This document shows positions 35,701 through 48,514 of a stretch of DNA of 64,000 nucleotides, one piece after another. Within the stretch, counting starts at the first letter, position 1; the number at the start of each line of letters is the position of its first letter. The notes beneath the pieces are model-generated. The model saw only the letters and a program-made list of their open reading frames with translations. It did no database searches and was not told where the DNA came from. Source of the DNA: Trichoderma breve (Eukaryota > Ascomycota > Sordariomycetes > Hypocreales > Hypocreaceae); NCBI RefSeq assembly GCF_028502605.1, contig NW_026611593.1, forward strand, positions 1,054,001 through 1,118,000. Direction: 5' to 3'. A program made the translations under genes and the position numbers.

Positions 35701-38098
35701 CCCAACGTTTGATGTTTGGTTTTTTTTCGATGGCCGTGCCGTTGCTTGTAACGGACGCTAAGCCATCATCCAAGAGTCATGCCTCCTAGCGTTCTTTTTT
35801 AGCCTTGATGATATGCTACAGGCAATCCTTCAAACAACGGTTGGATTGGATCACGATTACGGCCACGCTTGGAGGCACGGGGCAATCGAATCCGAGTCAT
35901 CGGCCCGCAAGAGACGTGGAATAAGCTTAGCTTCCGAGGGGGACATGGGGATTTGCTTCCCAGCAGCGGGCTAGTTAGTTTCAGTAGCACGAGCAAAAGC
36001 AACCGGTGATGCCATGCTGTGCTACGGCATTTCGTGGGTTGCCTCTGCCCTCTTGTGATTCACCTCAGCCCGCGCCTCGCCAGCCTGTCATTTCCCCCAA
36101 GCTGCACGAAAAAGCGCCGAGCAAAGCACAAGACTCTGGAGATTTTTCCCAATTACGATCCAGTACGGGGCCACGGAGCAGTTGTGCGACGCTGAGAGAT
36201 GCGCACAAGTTGGTCCCAAAAAGGGTCATGGGTAGCCAGTCGTGTAAGCGCGGTGGCTCTCACACACGATTTTGAAGCCTGTCATCACACCCCAACGGAA
36301 CAGCCCCCCGAAAAGCAACGAGGCTTGTGTGTCAAATTGCTCTCGCTCGACATTGTTGCAGCAGGCTTCCGGTAGGCCGAGGCCTTTTTCTTGCACCATG
36401 TGCCGGTTTGAGGGAAAAACACGACGCTGGTGAGGCAGTAGATAGATAGCACGAAACTAATAACATAATATGATGAAAACATGAACAGGTCGATATAATG
36501 CAGGAGTGCCTACACGGACACAGACACAAGATAGAAACGCACATACGCACATGTGATTGCATGGCTGTACAGTATAAATACAACGCGACGGGACGGGAGT
36601 GGGTGAGGCGTGTCGCAATATAGACTCCATACATATCCAGCCAACAAGAAGTTAACCCCCCCCCTCCCTCTCCAATCCAATCGCCCTCCCGTGATGCTGC
36701 TCCAAGGCCAAAGAAGCTAAGCAAAGCCAGAGCTCTGGTCAATCTCTCGACGTTCCGTTCCCACGGCTTGGTTGCTTGGCAGGCCCCTGGCCCAGCAAAC
36801 GGACCAAACTCTCCAGCCCGTCCAAACGCTATCCACAATTATCCGGCATCGAGGACGTCAGCTTTGAGCAATTCGACCTGGATCGGTTCTGCTCAGCTCC
36901 AGCCCGTCTTTCGTAATCTCAGAGCGATTACGTCAGAGAACGGCAGCCCGTGTGCCTTTAAACAAGGAGCATCCTTATTCGCAGTGCTGTGTTTTGCCTT
37001 TGAAACCAATTCCAGTCGACAGGAACAAATAATCGTCCCGAGCGATCAATCTCTACGCAATCAGCTAGGTAAGTGGTAAGATTCAATTCGTCTTTCTGCC
37101 GTCATGCCCTTTGCTTTTACTTTTTTTTTTGTTTACCTATTTCAATCCCACGAACCCTTGTCCCTTCTCCAATTTCTCTGCACGTTTCATACCGGATCTG
37201 TATCCCTGTCGCGAGGGGAACCGGATGCAAGAAAACGCCTAAATCGAGTCAAAGACAAAGCCCAAGAGAAAAAAAAAATCAAGTAAAACGACAAGGGGAC
37301 CCCCGCTCCGAGTCTTGCAATCGCTCATGGTGATACGACCTGCGGGCCAGCCGAAACATTTTTTTGGAACGGCATCCAATCCAAAGCTTCCCGATCGGTC
37401 CCGCTGCCTTGGTTTGCGGCTTGGCCACCAAAAGCAAAGCCTCCCTCAATCAACCTAGCCTATTTTTCTTCCAAGTTCCTTTTTTTTCTTTTATTGCTCA
37501 CAGTCTCCCAAGTCTCTTTTGAACTCTATCGTTCTTTTTTCTCCCTAGTTTGTCCCGTTTGATATCATTTCTCACCCGCTTTCCTTAGGCGCAGCCTATC
37601 ACAGCCGCCAGCCTAAGCAGGTGGACCTCTTGTCTTCCCTCCCGCCTCCAAAAAAGCTCCGCATTGCTGCTCCCTTGCCAGCTAAGAAAAGAACCGGCCG
37701 GACGGTCTTTTTTTGCTGCCCAGCATCTGTCTAGCTTCCCGCATCTAACGCTGCTACTTCTACCTCTTCGGCTGCTCATCTCGAAAAGCCTCTTTCTTTC
37801 TCCTTCTTACTCTCTTCTCACCAACACACTCAAGGTTGACGACATCACCGTCCCCTCCCTCTTGGACAGACCACGTTGGAGAGCAGCCACACTGCCTGCC
37901 CTTATGTCTCTGCCATAGCCGATAGCAAGTTTACCTGCCATCTCAGCGGAGACGGACAGACCGACATCGTTCGCTTTCTTGCGGCCTCATCTTTGCTGCC
38001 TATCACTACCGACTTGCACCAACTCGATCGACGACGAACAACACTCTATACCCTGTCTTACAGTTGGGCCCTAAGCTGAATACAAGCCATTGCCCACC
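32799..38098. other. 5.3 kb region without genes, upstream of the trehalose complex gene
   Basis: No supported gene. The longest open frame (minus strand, 34068-34718) starts at a non-ATG codon and has no recognisable motif. The last 700 bases are strongly pyrimidine-rich (about 37440-37560 and 37730-37860), as in leaders of active fungal genes. AGGGG pentamers, the core of the yeast stress response element, lie at 37214-37218 and 37294-37298; such short matches also occur by chance. Much of the stretch may be promoter and a long 5' leader, or non-coding transcription. Confidence 0.45.
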
Positions 38099-41042
38099 AT
38101 GACGGTCTTTATTTGCTCCCTGTAAGTCGAGTGGCTATAATTGAATTTGTTTTTTTCGTCTTTTTTCTCTTCCCGTCTTCCGTCTGTGTCCCGCGTTTTT
38201 TTGTGGTAGCTGCTATGACATCTACGCTACTCTGAGGCTAATGCACGTCATCTGTCTTTTTTGTCACCCTCTACAGATTTCTCCCCAAGACGGTGCAATT
38301 CAATTTGCCAGGCAACTCTCGCCGTCGACACACGCTCTCGAAGCGCCAGAAGGCTTTTGAACCGCCCAAGCCTCTGCCCGTCGTTCCCACCGTCGATGTC
38401 CAGCCAAGTCTCTTCACGCCGCGACCCGACATCACCCCGCCTCACACCCCGGTCGACGAGCCCACTTCACCCGATCCATTTGCCAACGAAGATGGCTTTC
38501 GTATTCACTTCCCGCACAGCGACAACTCCCCCGCCGACAAGGGCTCCAAGTCCTGGGGCGGGCGTGTTGACCAGCCGAAATCCAGGGCCAGCACGCCGCC
38601 GCCGGCCGACATCTTCGAGAGCAGCCGCACCCTGCAAAAGGCAACCGAGATGGGCCGTCGAGGCATTGTTAAGCCCAGGTCTTTGATGCGCAGTGACAGC
38701 CATGACAAAGTCTTTGCCTCTGCCTCGTGGCGCGTTGTCAACGCTGACCAGGGCAATGGAGGGCTTCGCAACGCCGCCATGGCCGCCGCCCGCGATGGAA
38801 AGCTCTCTGATTACACTTGGGTCGGCACCTTGGGTATGCCCACTGATGCTCTCGAGGGTACCCAGCAGAAGCAGGATATTGAAGACACCTTGGCCACCGA
38901 GCACGACATGCTGGCCGTCTTCTGCTCCGACAAGGACTTTGATGGCCACTACAGCCACTTCTGCAAGCAGATGCTCTGGCCCGTCTTCCACTACCAGATC
39001 CCCGACAACCCCAAGAGCAAGGCGTACGAGGACCACTCCTGGAAATACTACGTCAAGGTCAACCAGGCCTTTGCCGACAAGATTGTCCAGAACTGGAAGC
39101 GAGGCGATGTCATCTGGATCCACGACTATCACCTGCTGCTCGTCCCTGGCATGATCCGTAAGAAGCTGCCTGAGGCCAAGATTGGCTTCTTCTTGCACGT
39201 TGCTTTCCCCTCGTCCGAGGTCTTCCGCTGCTTGGCCGTTCGAAAGGAGCTCCTCGAGGGTATGCTGGGAGCCAACCTCATTGGTTTCCAGATCCAAGAA
39301 TACACTAGGCACTTTTTGCTTACCTGCAGCCGCATCCTCACCGTCGAAGCAACACCCGAAGGTCTGCAGCTTGAAGACCGCTTCGTTGAGGTCGTTCACA
39401 ATGCCATTGGCATTGACCCTGTCAGCCTAAACAAGCACCGTGAGGAAACCGAGGTGAAGAAGTGGCTTGCCGTCATGCAAGAGCGCTACCAAGGAAAGAG
39501 GCTCATCGTCGCACGAGACAAGCTCGACCATGTCCGAGGAGTTAGGCAAAAGCTGTTGGCTTACGAACTATTCCTGAATAAGAATCCGGAATGGCGTGAG
39601 AACACTGTCCTGATCCAGGTGGCGCTGTCTTCGGGCGAGCCTACTGAGCTTGATGCTGCCGTCTCTGACATTGTTACGCGCGTGAATTCATCGTGGGCAA
39701 ATCTGGCCTACCAGCCCGTCGTCTATCTCAAGCAGGATATTGACTACGCCCAATATCTTGCCCTCCTTTCCATCGCCGATGCACTTATGATCACCAGCCA
39801 GCGTGAAGGCATGAACCTCACCTCCCACGAATATCTGTTTTGCCAGGATGGCAAGATCTTCCCCGACAAGAAGCATGGCTCTCTCATTTTGTCCGAGTTT
39901 ACTGGAACATCATCGCTCTTTGGCAAGAACGAGCTGTCGGTTAACCCTTGGGATTACCGCCAGTGCGCCGACGCAATCAAGCAGGCACTCGAGATGAGCG
40001 AGGAAGAAAAGACACGCCGATGGGAGAAGTTGTACCAGTGTGTGGTGCACCAGACTGGTTCCCACTGGTTCACTGAGTTCCTCAGCCATTTGGACCGGTC
40101 GTACGAGGAGCAACACAAGCGCGACCAGACCTACGTACCTCGGCTCTCGATGAGCTCGGTTTCTTCCAAATACGCAAATGCTCAGCGCCGACTGTTTATT
40201 CTAGATTACGAAGGTACGCTTGTCAGCTGGGGTCCTGTGAACCAAATCATCCCAGTCAGCCCACAGCGAACATTGGATGTGCTCAACGACCTGCTGCTGG
40301 ATGAACGAAACACTGTCTATGTCATGTCTGGTCGACGGCCGGAGGAGCTTGACCGAGTGTTCCGCCGCGTGCCGAACCTGGGCCTGATTGCCGAGAACGG
40401 CTGTTTCCTCAAGGACTGCGGCAAGGAGGAGTGGGTGGAAATGGCTGATGCGTCTCAAATCACCAATTGGAAGGAATCAGTCAAGCCCATCATGCAGTAC
40501 TACCTCGAGAGAACTCCCGGCACGCAAATCGAGGAGCGACGCTGCAGTCTGCTTTTCCACTACAACAACGCCGAAGATTATGAATCAGCATCTCGCCAGG
40601 CATCCGACTGCGCTAGCCACGTCAACGATGCCTGCGAGTCCCAGAGAGTGCATGCCCTGGCAGTGGACGGCGCCATCCTGGTTGAGCCTCTGGACTGGAC
40701 CAAGTGCACGGCGGCGCAGCGGGTGTTTGAGCAACTCGGAGAGCACTTGAGCTCGGACGAGGCACATGAGCAGCCTGTTGACTTCTTGATGGTTGTCGGT
40801 GACGGCCGAGAAGACGAAAAGGTGTTTAAGTGGGCGAATAACCTGGGAAGCCAGAAGCAAATCAAGGACGTCATCACAGTGAGCCTTGGCAGCCGGAACA
40901 CCGAGGCCGCGGCCACCTTGACACAGGGCGTGAGCGGTAAGTTGACTTTTGTTGAAACGATGAGTGATAATGGAACACAAGGGGCTAATATTTGTACGCA
41001 GGTGTCCTTAATTGCCTTCAGCGACTTGCATCAACCTCATAA
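38099..41042 (+). CDS. Regulatory subunit of the trehalose-6-phosphate synthase/phosphatase complex (Tps3/Tsl1 type)
   Basis: Three exons: 38099-38121 (MTVFICS plus two bases), 38277-40936 and 41002-41042, giving 907 residues. The first exon is tiny but joins as MTVFICSLFLPKTVQF. A Ser/Pro-rich N-terminal region (about residues 20-180) precedes a glycosyltransferase family 20 domain (IWIHDYHLLLVPGMIR; LIGFQIQEYTRHFL; SQREGMNLTSHEY) and then a trehalose phosphatase-like domain. In that second domain the catalytic motif reads LDYEGTLVS (D651-Y-E653-G-T655) where active phosphatases have Asp-x-Asp. A later motif reads GDGREDE instead of GDD...DE. This points to a non-catalytic subunit that holds or regulates the Tps1 and Tps2 enzymes. 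Trehalose made by the complex protects against heat, drying and oxidation. Confidence 0.9.
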
Positions 41043-42711
41043 GAGATATAGCTGATGGCTTTGGTTGTTTGCCTCTTCCCTCAATCTCTTCCCCCCTCTC
41101 TCTTGTCGATTTTTAAAGTTAAATTTCCTTGGCCACATTTTCTTTTTTTTCTCTATATGTTTTTGTCGTGCAAGGCGTCTCAGGTACATGAAAAGGAGGC
41201 GTATGGATGGATATGAGTGAAGTTTGAATTATACCTGGACATGGCTTCATGAGGATCGTTTACACGATGATTGAGTCCATATATAGCACGAGCACCCCCT
41301 TTTTCCACACTTGATAGGGCATTGAGTCAAAGAGAGAAGCGAGGGTGAAAAACTGTCCTTACCATTTAAATTGGCCTGCGTGTTTTGTTTTTTGACTCAA
41401 CTCTACAAGTTTTTACATTCTACTTTGTGTTTCTCTGTATTCTAGCATTTTTCACTTGGTTGTTCTGGTTTCATCTGGTATAAGCGGTAACATAGACACA
41501 CGCATTGGGAAGCATGTGTATGGTACATAGCTATTAAGTATAAGCGCTCGCGTGCATCAACAAAAGGATTTACACACAATACACATTCTAGTTTACATCT
41601 CGCGGCGGTTGGCATCGGGGTACTGATTGGGTAAGCGTGAATGGAATGGGCTGATGAGCTGATTCTGTTGATCCATGTGTTTTCTGTAGCTAGGAAAGCT
41701 TATTATTATTCTATTGATTCATGTGTTTTTTGTAGCTAGGAAAGCTTATTCGCCACTTGGTTCTTCAACCATTGAGAGCTGTGTTGAAGCTACGGGCCAC
41801 TATGACACGGGCGTCGAGGATGATTGGATGGGTTTGTGGAGATTTGGGCGTTGTTGATGGCCCTTCCACACGGGTTGACGGGTTCTTTCGTTTGGGAATA
41901 AGAGTAAATATTCCTTGATGATGAGATATTGCTATATACGGGTTTATAGCATGTGGTAATGTAGTTGGTACAATTGAAGCTGTCAATCCAGCTGTAGGTT
42001 ATTGCATTGTTACGCAAAAGGCAATCGGGAGACATATGCATACTCTTAAAAAATGCGGCGTCATCTATCATACTTGGCCTACCTATCTAAATTTGACATC
42101 AGATCTCACTACTCTCTCATCCTTGCTCTCTTGTTTTCCCCTCGGCAGAACGCAATCAAGTCGTACTATTACCCAAGACAACTTAGTGTGCAGCAATTCC
42201 TTCTACATACCAAGTGAACATTACCTTTTTAGAAGGTCCCTAGGCGTTCGATTTTCCGGGGACACTGCGGAGCATTGGGATCACTCGAATCGCCGGAAGC
42301 GGAGGGAGGGTCCGAGCGAAATCGGCACTCTGTGTGGTTGTTTGGTTTCTGGGGAACATCAATGCAAGCAGAAGATGACTCCCGCTGTGGAGGAGGCCAC
42401 TTGGGTAAAATAAATAAAACAAAAGCAATTGGGTTCTTACATATCAGTGTCTTGGTTTTTTAAACTCTTCTAACACCCTTTTTTTCTTCACTCGTCTGGA
42501 GAGTGAGTTGTTTTTTGAGTTCTTACTGTGATCGACGTGGCGCCTTTTCTGCTCTCCTCTTTTTCTTTTTTTTCTGGTTACCCCAGTTTGTTTGGGTTGT
42601 GACTGATATCGTACCCACCGGAGCTTTCTCTCTTGACTCTTTGCTTGTGTCAATTGAACAGTTCAGACTTGTCGCAACTTCAGCTACACAAGTAAAAACA
42701 GCTTTACAATC
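41043..42711. other. Intergenic between the trehalose complex gene and the aminotransferase
   Basis: No gene is seen in this 1.7 kb stretch. The left part should hold the 3' untranslated region of the trehalose gene. A short tandem repeat lies at 41662-41750. A pyrimidine-rich tract at about 42540-42600 precedes the aminotransferase start. Confidence 0.45.
41662..41750. repeat. Short tandem repeat, two 43-base copies
   Basis: Copies at 41662-41704 and 41708-41750 match at 40 of 43 bases by eye. All three differences are G or C in the first copy and A or T in the second, in the direction of C:G to T:A transitions. The unit contains TGTAGCTAGGAAAGCTTATT. Confidence 0.85.
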
Positions 42712-43970
42712 ATGGGTGCTTTTCCTCCGCCGCCGGTCAACACCATTGACTGGTCCAACGTCGGTTTCCGAGTCCGCGAAGGTCAGTCGCAAGCTTTCCC
42801 TGGTGCTGCTGTGAACTGTGAACTGTGACTGACTCTCTCTTGTTTTCAGTCAACGGCCACATTGAATCGACATACTCAGTCCACACGGGCAAGTGGACGC
42901 CCATCAAGTATGTGGCGGACCCGTACATGCGCATCCACGGCATGGCGCCGGCGCTCAACTACGGCCAGCAGGCCTACGAGGGCCTCAAGGCCTTCCGCCT
43001 GCCCGGCGACAACGACATCGCCATCTTCCGCCCGGACCGCAACGCCGTGAGGCTCCAGCACTCGGCCGAGGTCGCCTGCATGCCTCCGGTGCCCGTCGAG
43101 CTGTTTCTTGAGGCAGTCAAGGCCGCTGTTGCGCTCAATGCCGGCTACGTTCCCCCCCACGAGACCGGCGCCGCCATGTACATCCGCCCTCAGATTTACG
43201 GATCAAGCGCCCAGCTGGGCCTGTCCGCGCCGGAGGAGTACACCTTTTGCGTCTTCGTCATCCCCACGGGCGTCTACCATGGCGTGCATCCCGTAAAGGC
43301 CCTGATCCTCGACGAGTTCGACCGCGCGGCGCCCAACGGCACCGGCCACGCAAAGGTCGGCGGCAACTATGCGCCAGTCTTGCGATGGAGCGACAAGGCG
43401 CGGACGGAGGGATACGGAATCACGCTGCACCTGGACAGCGCCAGGCACGAGGACATTGACGAGTTCAGCACCAGCGGCTTCATCGGCGTCAAGACGGGCA
43501 GCGGCGGCAGCGACGACATCACCCTCGTGGTGCCGGACTCCAAGTGCGTCATCGACAGCGTCACCAGCAGCAGCGTCCTGACGCTGGCCCAGAGCTACGG
43601 CTGGAAGGTCGAGAAGCGCGTTATCAAGTACGCCGAGCTGCCATCCTTCAGCGAGGTCTTTGCCGCTGGAACGGCCGCCGCGCTGGTGCCCATCCGGAGC
43701 ATCACGCGCCGCGGCACCAGCGGTTTCGCTGCTGGATCTAATGTTACGAAGACGGCGGAGGCTGAGACGGTGACGTACATTCCTGAGGGTCAGGAGGATG
43801 CTGGACCTGTTTGCTTGAAGGTGTTGACGGACTTGAAGGGCATTCAGCTGGGTAAGAAGGAGGACAAGTTTGGCTGGCGGTTTGCCGTTACGGAGGCTGA
43901 TGGCAAGGATATTGCGGGAGTGAATGGTGTGCATGAGGCGGATGCAACGACGGTGGATGAGATGGATTAA
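42712..43970 (+). CDS. Branched-chain amino acid aminotransferase
   Basis: Two exons (42712-42781, 42850-43970) give 396 residues; the intron is 42782-42849. A fold-type IV PLP enzyme that interconverts Val, Leu and Ile with their 2-oxo acids. Evidence includes LNYGQQAYEGLKAFR near residue 65, IYIRPQIYGS-like sequence (MYIRPQIYGSSAQLG), the Schiff-base lysine K192 in GHAKVGGNYAPVL, the sequence ITLHLDSARHEDIDEFSTS, and SVTSSSVLTLAQ, where the Thr/Ser pair binds the cofactor phosphate. No mitochondrial presequence is obvious, so a cytosolic form is likely. Fungi carry several paralogues, some tied to secondary metabolism; no such cluster surrounds this one. Confidence 0.92.
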
Positions 43971-44165
43971 GAGAGGAATGAAAAAGCAAAAAGAAAAGGA
44001 AGAAAAAAGAGTCAGTGGCGTTGTATATACGTGTATCAGTTGAATATCAAATCACGGCATATGGTTTTTCAAGACAGCTTGTCGCATTTTTTCCATTTTA
44101 TGAGCTGACTCGTACAGAGACACGGAACCAACTACCACAATCATTATCATCTTTCTCATCATCAA

Positions 44166-44693
44166 TTACCACGTCTCATACACCGCAATGCCCTGCGAAA
44201 AGCTATCATCAATGCCCTGCGTCAGCCCCTGCGCAATGGCCTGCAAATCCGCCGGCACCTTTGCTACCACCGCCGCCGAAAAGTCCCTCGACGCATCCTG
44301 CTCCAGCTTCAAATTCAACAAAATCACCGGGTCCACCACCAACAACTTATCGAATTTGGGCTTGGCCGACACAATCGTGGTGATGGTCTGGTTGACGCCC
44401 GTGGCGAGGCTCACCGTCGCGGTGGCCACGTCGAGGGTCTGCGCGAGGGTGAGGTTGGCCGCCTTGTTGGCCGTCTTGGTGCCGTCGTTGATGGCGGCGA
44501 GGAGCTTGGCGGACTGGACGGTGATTTCGAGGAGGGTGAGGGCGTTGCCGTTCCAGGATGCGACGGTGGTATTGAGGGCGGTTGTGTCGGAGGAGATTGT
44601 GTTGATGGCTGTGAGGATGGGGTTTGGGTCCGGGGTTGGGGCGGCGAGGAGAGGGGTGATGAGGGAGAGGAGGGGGATGAAGCGGAGTTGCAT
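44166..44693 (-). CDS. Secreted HsbA-family (hydrophobic surface binding / cell wall galactomannoprotein) protein
   Basis: A single exon of 175 residues. The first 17 residues form a signal peptide (RFIPLLSLITPLLA, then APTP). The mature chain is almost all alpha-helical, Ala/Thr/Leu-rich, cysteine-free, with several N-glycosylation sequons (NTT, NLT, NQT). The pattern and length fit the HsbA family, whose founding member from Aspergillus binds hydrophobic surfaces and recruits a lytic enzyme; other members are cell wall mannoproteins. The 3' end lies close to that of the aminotransferase gene. Confidence 0.82.
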   Translation of the reverse strand: MQLRFIPLLSLITPLLAAPTPDPNPILTAINTISSDTTALNTTVASWNGNALTLLEITVQSAKLLAAINDGTKTANKAANLTLAQTLDVATATVSLATGVNQTITTIVSAKPKFDKLLVVDPVILLNLKLEQDASRDFSAAVVAKVPADLQAIAQGLTQGIDDSFSQGIAVYETW

Positions 44694-47600
44694 TTTGGAG
44701 GATTGTTGGATTATATACGCGTTTTGATGTTGGAATTGTTGTTGGTGGTGATGTATAAGGGGAGGCTTGTTGTGGTGTTGATGTGAGTATATACGTGATC
44801 AACAACAGGCAACAAGTTGGAATCAACTCCAGTGCAACTCGAGCTTTAATATTACGAAAACCGCGTGACAATTAAGCACAAAAAGAAGCATCAGCTCTTT
44901 TCATCAGTAAAAACACAGCGTCATCCTCCATCTTATATACCCTCGTATCCCCCCTACAACCATCTAACTTCTTCCATCCATCCGTCCCAATCCTCATCAT
45001 CTAATCCATGTCAATTAACACTCTAGTCCCCATCCCACTTCCTCATTCCCATTCCATCATCAAATTACGTTAACAATTACAACCTCAAATAACCACCCAT
45101 AACCACCAGGAAACAAAGTGATCGTCGCTACCTCAGCCGGGCCCATATCCCAATCAGGCAGCTCACAACCCCTCCCACAACAAATAACCAAACCAGACAA
45201 GGACAAGCTCCCCAACACGCAATAATCCTGCAATTCTCTCTGTTCCTTTATGCCCGTCGGTACTTGTTTTGTTTCTTTTTCCCCAGGAACAACTTCGCCC
45301 ACATGCAACTTGCGGGGAAAGGGCTGGGATTACATCCATGTCATTTAGGCGCAAAAGAGCGGGGAGAGCATCGGATGGGTGTGTGGGGTGAGATCTGGGG
45401 TAAAAGGCACTTGTGCCAGCCGCGGCTTCTTGGCTTTTATTTCTCCTTTTTGTCGTTCTTCTTTTCATGTGCTAGGCGGACTTGGCAGGCTGAGCTTGGG
45501 GACTTGATGTATTCGGTTCGACATGTGACGATTGTCGATCGTGAGTGTGGACAAACACGCTGGTATGTTAGTCTGGGGTAATTACCTAGAAGCTCTTCCT
45601 CAACCAGCCAAGTTTTTAATCGTCAACCCCTCTCCATTCTTCAGAGGAATCGGCTTTTCTACCATCTGTGGTCACAGCCATCCCATTCTTCCAAGCTTGA
45701 GCAATCTCCGAGACGTGGCATGGGTTCACTGAAGGGGCCTTCGTTGGGTTCTCAAAAAAGAACTGGACGAGTGCCCAACTGAAGCATCCCTCTGGGCGCA
45801 GCTGAGATTCGTCCAGTCGGTCCCGTGAAACTACCACTCGGGGGTATCCTGAGCATTTCTGTCCGAGCTTCTGCCTCATAATGTCAAAGGCGCAGATACT
45901 TCGCGCCTCACCAGTGATTGCAGCATCGATACGCCCCATAATTGCGAGCATATCAGCATATTGATCCAGCATCCTCGTCTCGAAGAAAGAGTCAAGGCAT
46001 AGCTTCGCGATGAGAATCTTCTAGTCCACGTCATGCTTTTGTCCCGTGCGTCAAAGACAACCTATGGTTCGCAAGAGTGTCTCATCATCCATTAGAAGCT
46101 CCATGATGATTACCCGATGACAAGGTCCATGTAATGTCAAGCCATGGCTCGAGTCCTGCAGAGTTGTCACAAGGCATGTGTGGTGATAGCTTGTCATTAT
46201 ACAAGCCATGTTACACTCTCTGTGCAAATTCCTTTTTGTCATTTTTGCGCATCATTTCAGCAACCTTATAGCCATATATTTTGGACTTCAATGTCGAGCG
46301 ATAGTGTCACAGCAATGAAATGTCGAGGCGCTTGTGAGCTCCAGGCATAGGCGTTTTTAAGGCGTCGGCGTCTGTTACTGTGTAAAGAATGACCGCATAA
46401 GCCCGCATTTAGCCTTTGCGATGGATATCCCAGGTGTATTCGATCGGCTCAGGTGGGTGCCTCTGGCAGAAGCGATGTGTGTATGCTTTGGTTAGCTTGT
46501 ACGAGACAGAGAGGAGCGACAACACCGGATCAATGTCCCTTACATGGATGCCAGTGTCTTTTTTATTACCTCTGCAAGACATCCCTCGTTTACCAAAACT
46601 TGATGCGGCTCGCTTTCATCGAGAGTCTCTTTGAGACGGACGTGATCCTTCTCCGGCTTTCCGAAGCGTTCCTACACCTCGGATGTCTAAGGGAGGAGGC
46701 TGCTGGCATTTGTGTTGTGTGTCTGGCCCCCTAGATAATACAACAGAATGATGTGTTTGACGGTCTTTAGCCCTATGAATAACGTCAATATCAGTTTATG
46801 GCACATTTTGGTAGCCAGATGAGTGAGGGTGGGAAGATAGTGAGGGAGTCTAGAGCGTTACCTTCAAAATCCGCCCAGACATCGAACTCTCTCAATGTAC
46901 TGAACCTCAGATATCCAGTCAAAAGCTGCGGTGTGCAGCTACTTGGCGAAGTGCAGACGTGAAAACTTTGGCCGTGTCCTGCATTCTGTCGAATTCCAGT
47001 TATATATCAGGCCATTGGGCGCTTTCGAGGGAATCTGCGAGCGAAATCGAAGACAAGGCACCAAGTCGGGTGGAATCAGCACTGCCGGAAATGGTTCTAC
47101 AATCGACCATGCCTCTGCCCATCCCTTTTCAAGTCGTCATCCGGCGGTAACTAGCAGTGAGTCTTCTGACTCTGTTTCGCCCACGAAATTAATCTTTTCA
47201 TCAGCGTGGCTTGTTTGCCTTGATCTTTTGAAGGGACTTTGCAGCTCTACACTGATTCAAGCCCTGCAAGTGTTTCGAAACTAGCGACATGATGAATGTT
47301 GTCGAGTAGCGAAGGGGAGCAAAGGTGTACAGGGAAACACGGGATATCGACGGAACATGACACGGTGGAACATGGTATGGCCGCAGTAACCACGTGAGTT
47401 AGCGCAGTTATATTCTGTTCGTGTGTGCTCACCCCTTTTCGGCCAGCCTTTCATTTGATGCGGATGATCAAATGGCAGGTCGAATCAAGCTCCCTTAGGT
47501 ACACTTAAATCCTTGCCTTGCTCACGAGGATTTCCCATCAGGAACAAGTCAACTTCTCCGTATACCTGGCACCCCGTAGATCCCAAGGCTTTATGTTGAC

Positions 47601-48514
47601 CATTGCATGATATTTCGCAAAGTAACGATATTATCTACTAAGTTACTGCAGACGTATACAGGCTATAGATTATTTACACTTGACATTAATACTTCAACCA
47701 TCGAGCTGGCTAAAATGCCAAGCAGCCACACAACCCCAACCGCAGAGGGAACATGGCAGATCCGGCACTCGAGAAAAGATTGGCAAAGGTCAAAAGCTAG
47801 CGTCTAGGCATATAATAAAGAATGCTCGCCGGGATTTTTCTCGACATGATTCCTTTTATGTGTAGGTAGATACCTTAATAGGTAGTAGGTTAACAAGGAG
47901 GTTTATTAATGGCACAAGGACTAACACGCCTAGGAGCTTCCTCTCAGCTGGCTAGCCTTATGGTTCCCGAGATGGCGCCATCTTCACGGAAAGCTGCCGA
48001 GCCGCCGGTATAGCTGGCCATTCACCACTCTCCGGATACTGCTTGAATCAAGGATGGCACCCTGTGAAGCAAGAAATTAATCGTTCACGCATGAAAACTT
48101 CCCGTGCCGCCTCACAGGAACGGGATATCGGAATGTTCGTATGGAGCGAATGAGACGCTCCACTAACAATGTCCACGCTAACTGTTGCAAGGAAGAGTTG
48201 GCTTTCCTTAATAGGAAATAACATAACGCATCTTTTGCCTCGTCTCAATATGTGGTCCAGTCTCCCTATTAGATGAAGCCAACACAGATGAAATTGTTAC
48301 TTCATGCCAAGTTAATTCAAGACACGAAGCAAGAAACCTCGATTACAAATGTGAATCTTGCCTCTGCCGCTTATGCGATACCTCAAATCGCTTATACTAG
48401 TAGCCGACTGGCTGTTGTAGATGTCTAAAGATGTTATAACGGCGTGCTGTACTACGTGAATCATGGAATAGAACTTCATATGCATTGTGATCTTGTTAAA
48501 TACACACAGCCACC
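44694..48514. other. 3.8 kb gene-poor stretch
   Basis: 44694-44900 should be the promoter of the HsbA-like gene and the last few hundred bases that of the MFS exporter. A possible coding remnant on the minus strand is listed separately. Nothing else recognisable is seen. Confidence 0.4.
45616..45972 (-). CDS. Hypothetical ORF, possibly a remnant
   Basis: An ATG-initiated frame of 118 codons (MLDQYADMLAIMG... CSGYPRVVVSRDRLDES...). Composition is protein-like, and the frame stays open for 17 more codons upstream of the ATG. No domain is recognised, and no splice-linked neighbour could be found. It could be the 3' exon of a lost gene. Confidence 0.25.
   Translation of the reverse strand: MLDQYADMLAIMGRIDAAITGEARSICAFDIMRQKLGQKCSGYPRVVVSRDRLDESQLRPEGCFSWALVQFFFENPTKAPSVNPCHVSEIAQAWKNGMAVTTDGRKADSSEEWRGVDD

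Noticed and set aside
38467..39399. A 310-codon open frame antisense to the trehalose complex gene
   Set aside because: Shadow of the coding strand with the same composition artefact; no motif.
46416..47284. Several plus-strand frames of 60-117 codons
   Set aside because: Overlapping in different frames, no conserved motif, no consistent splice structure.
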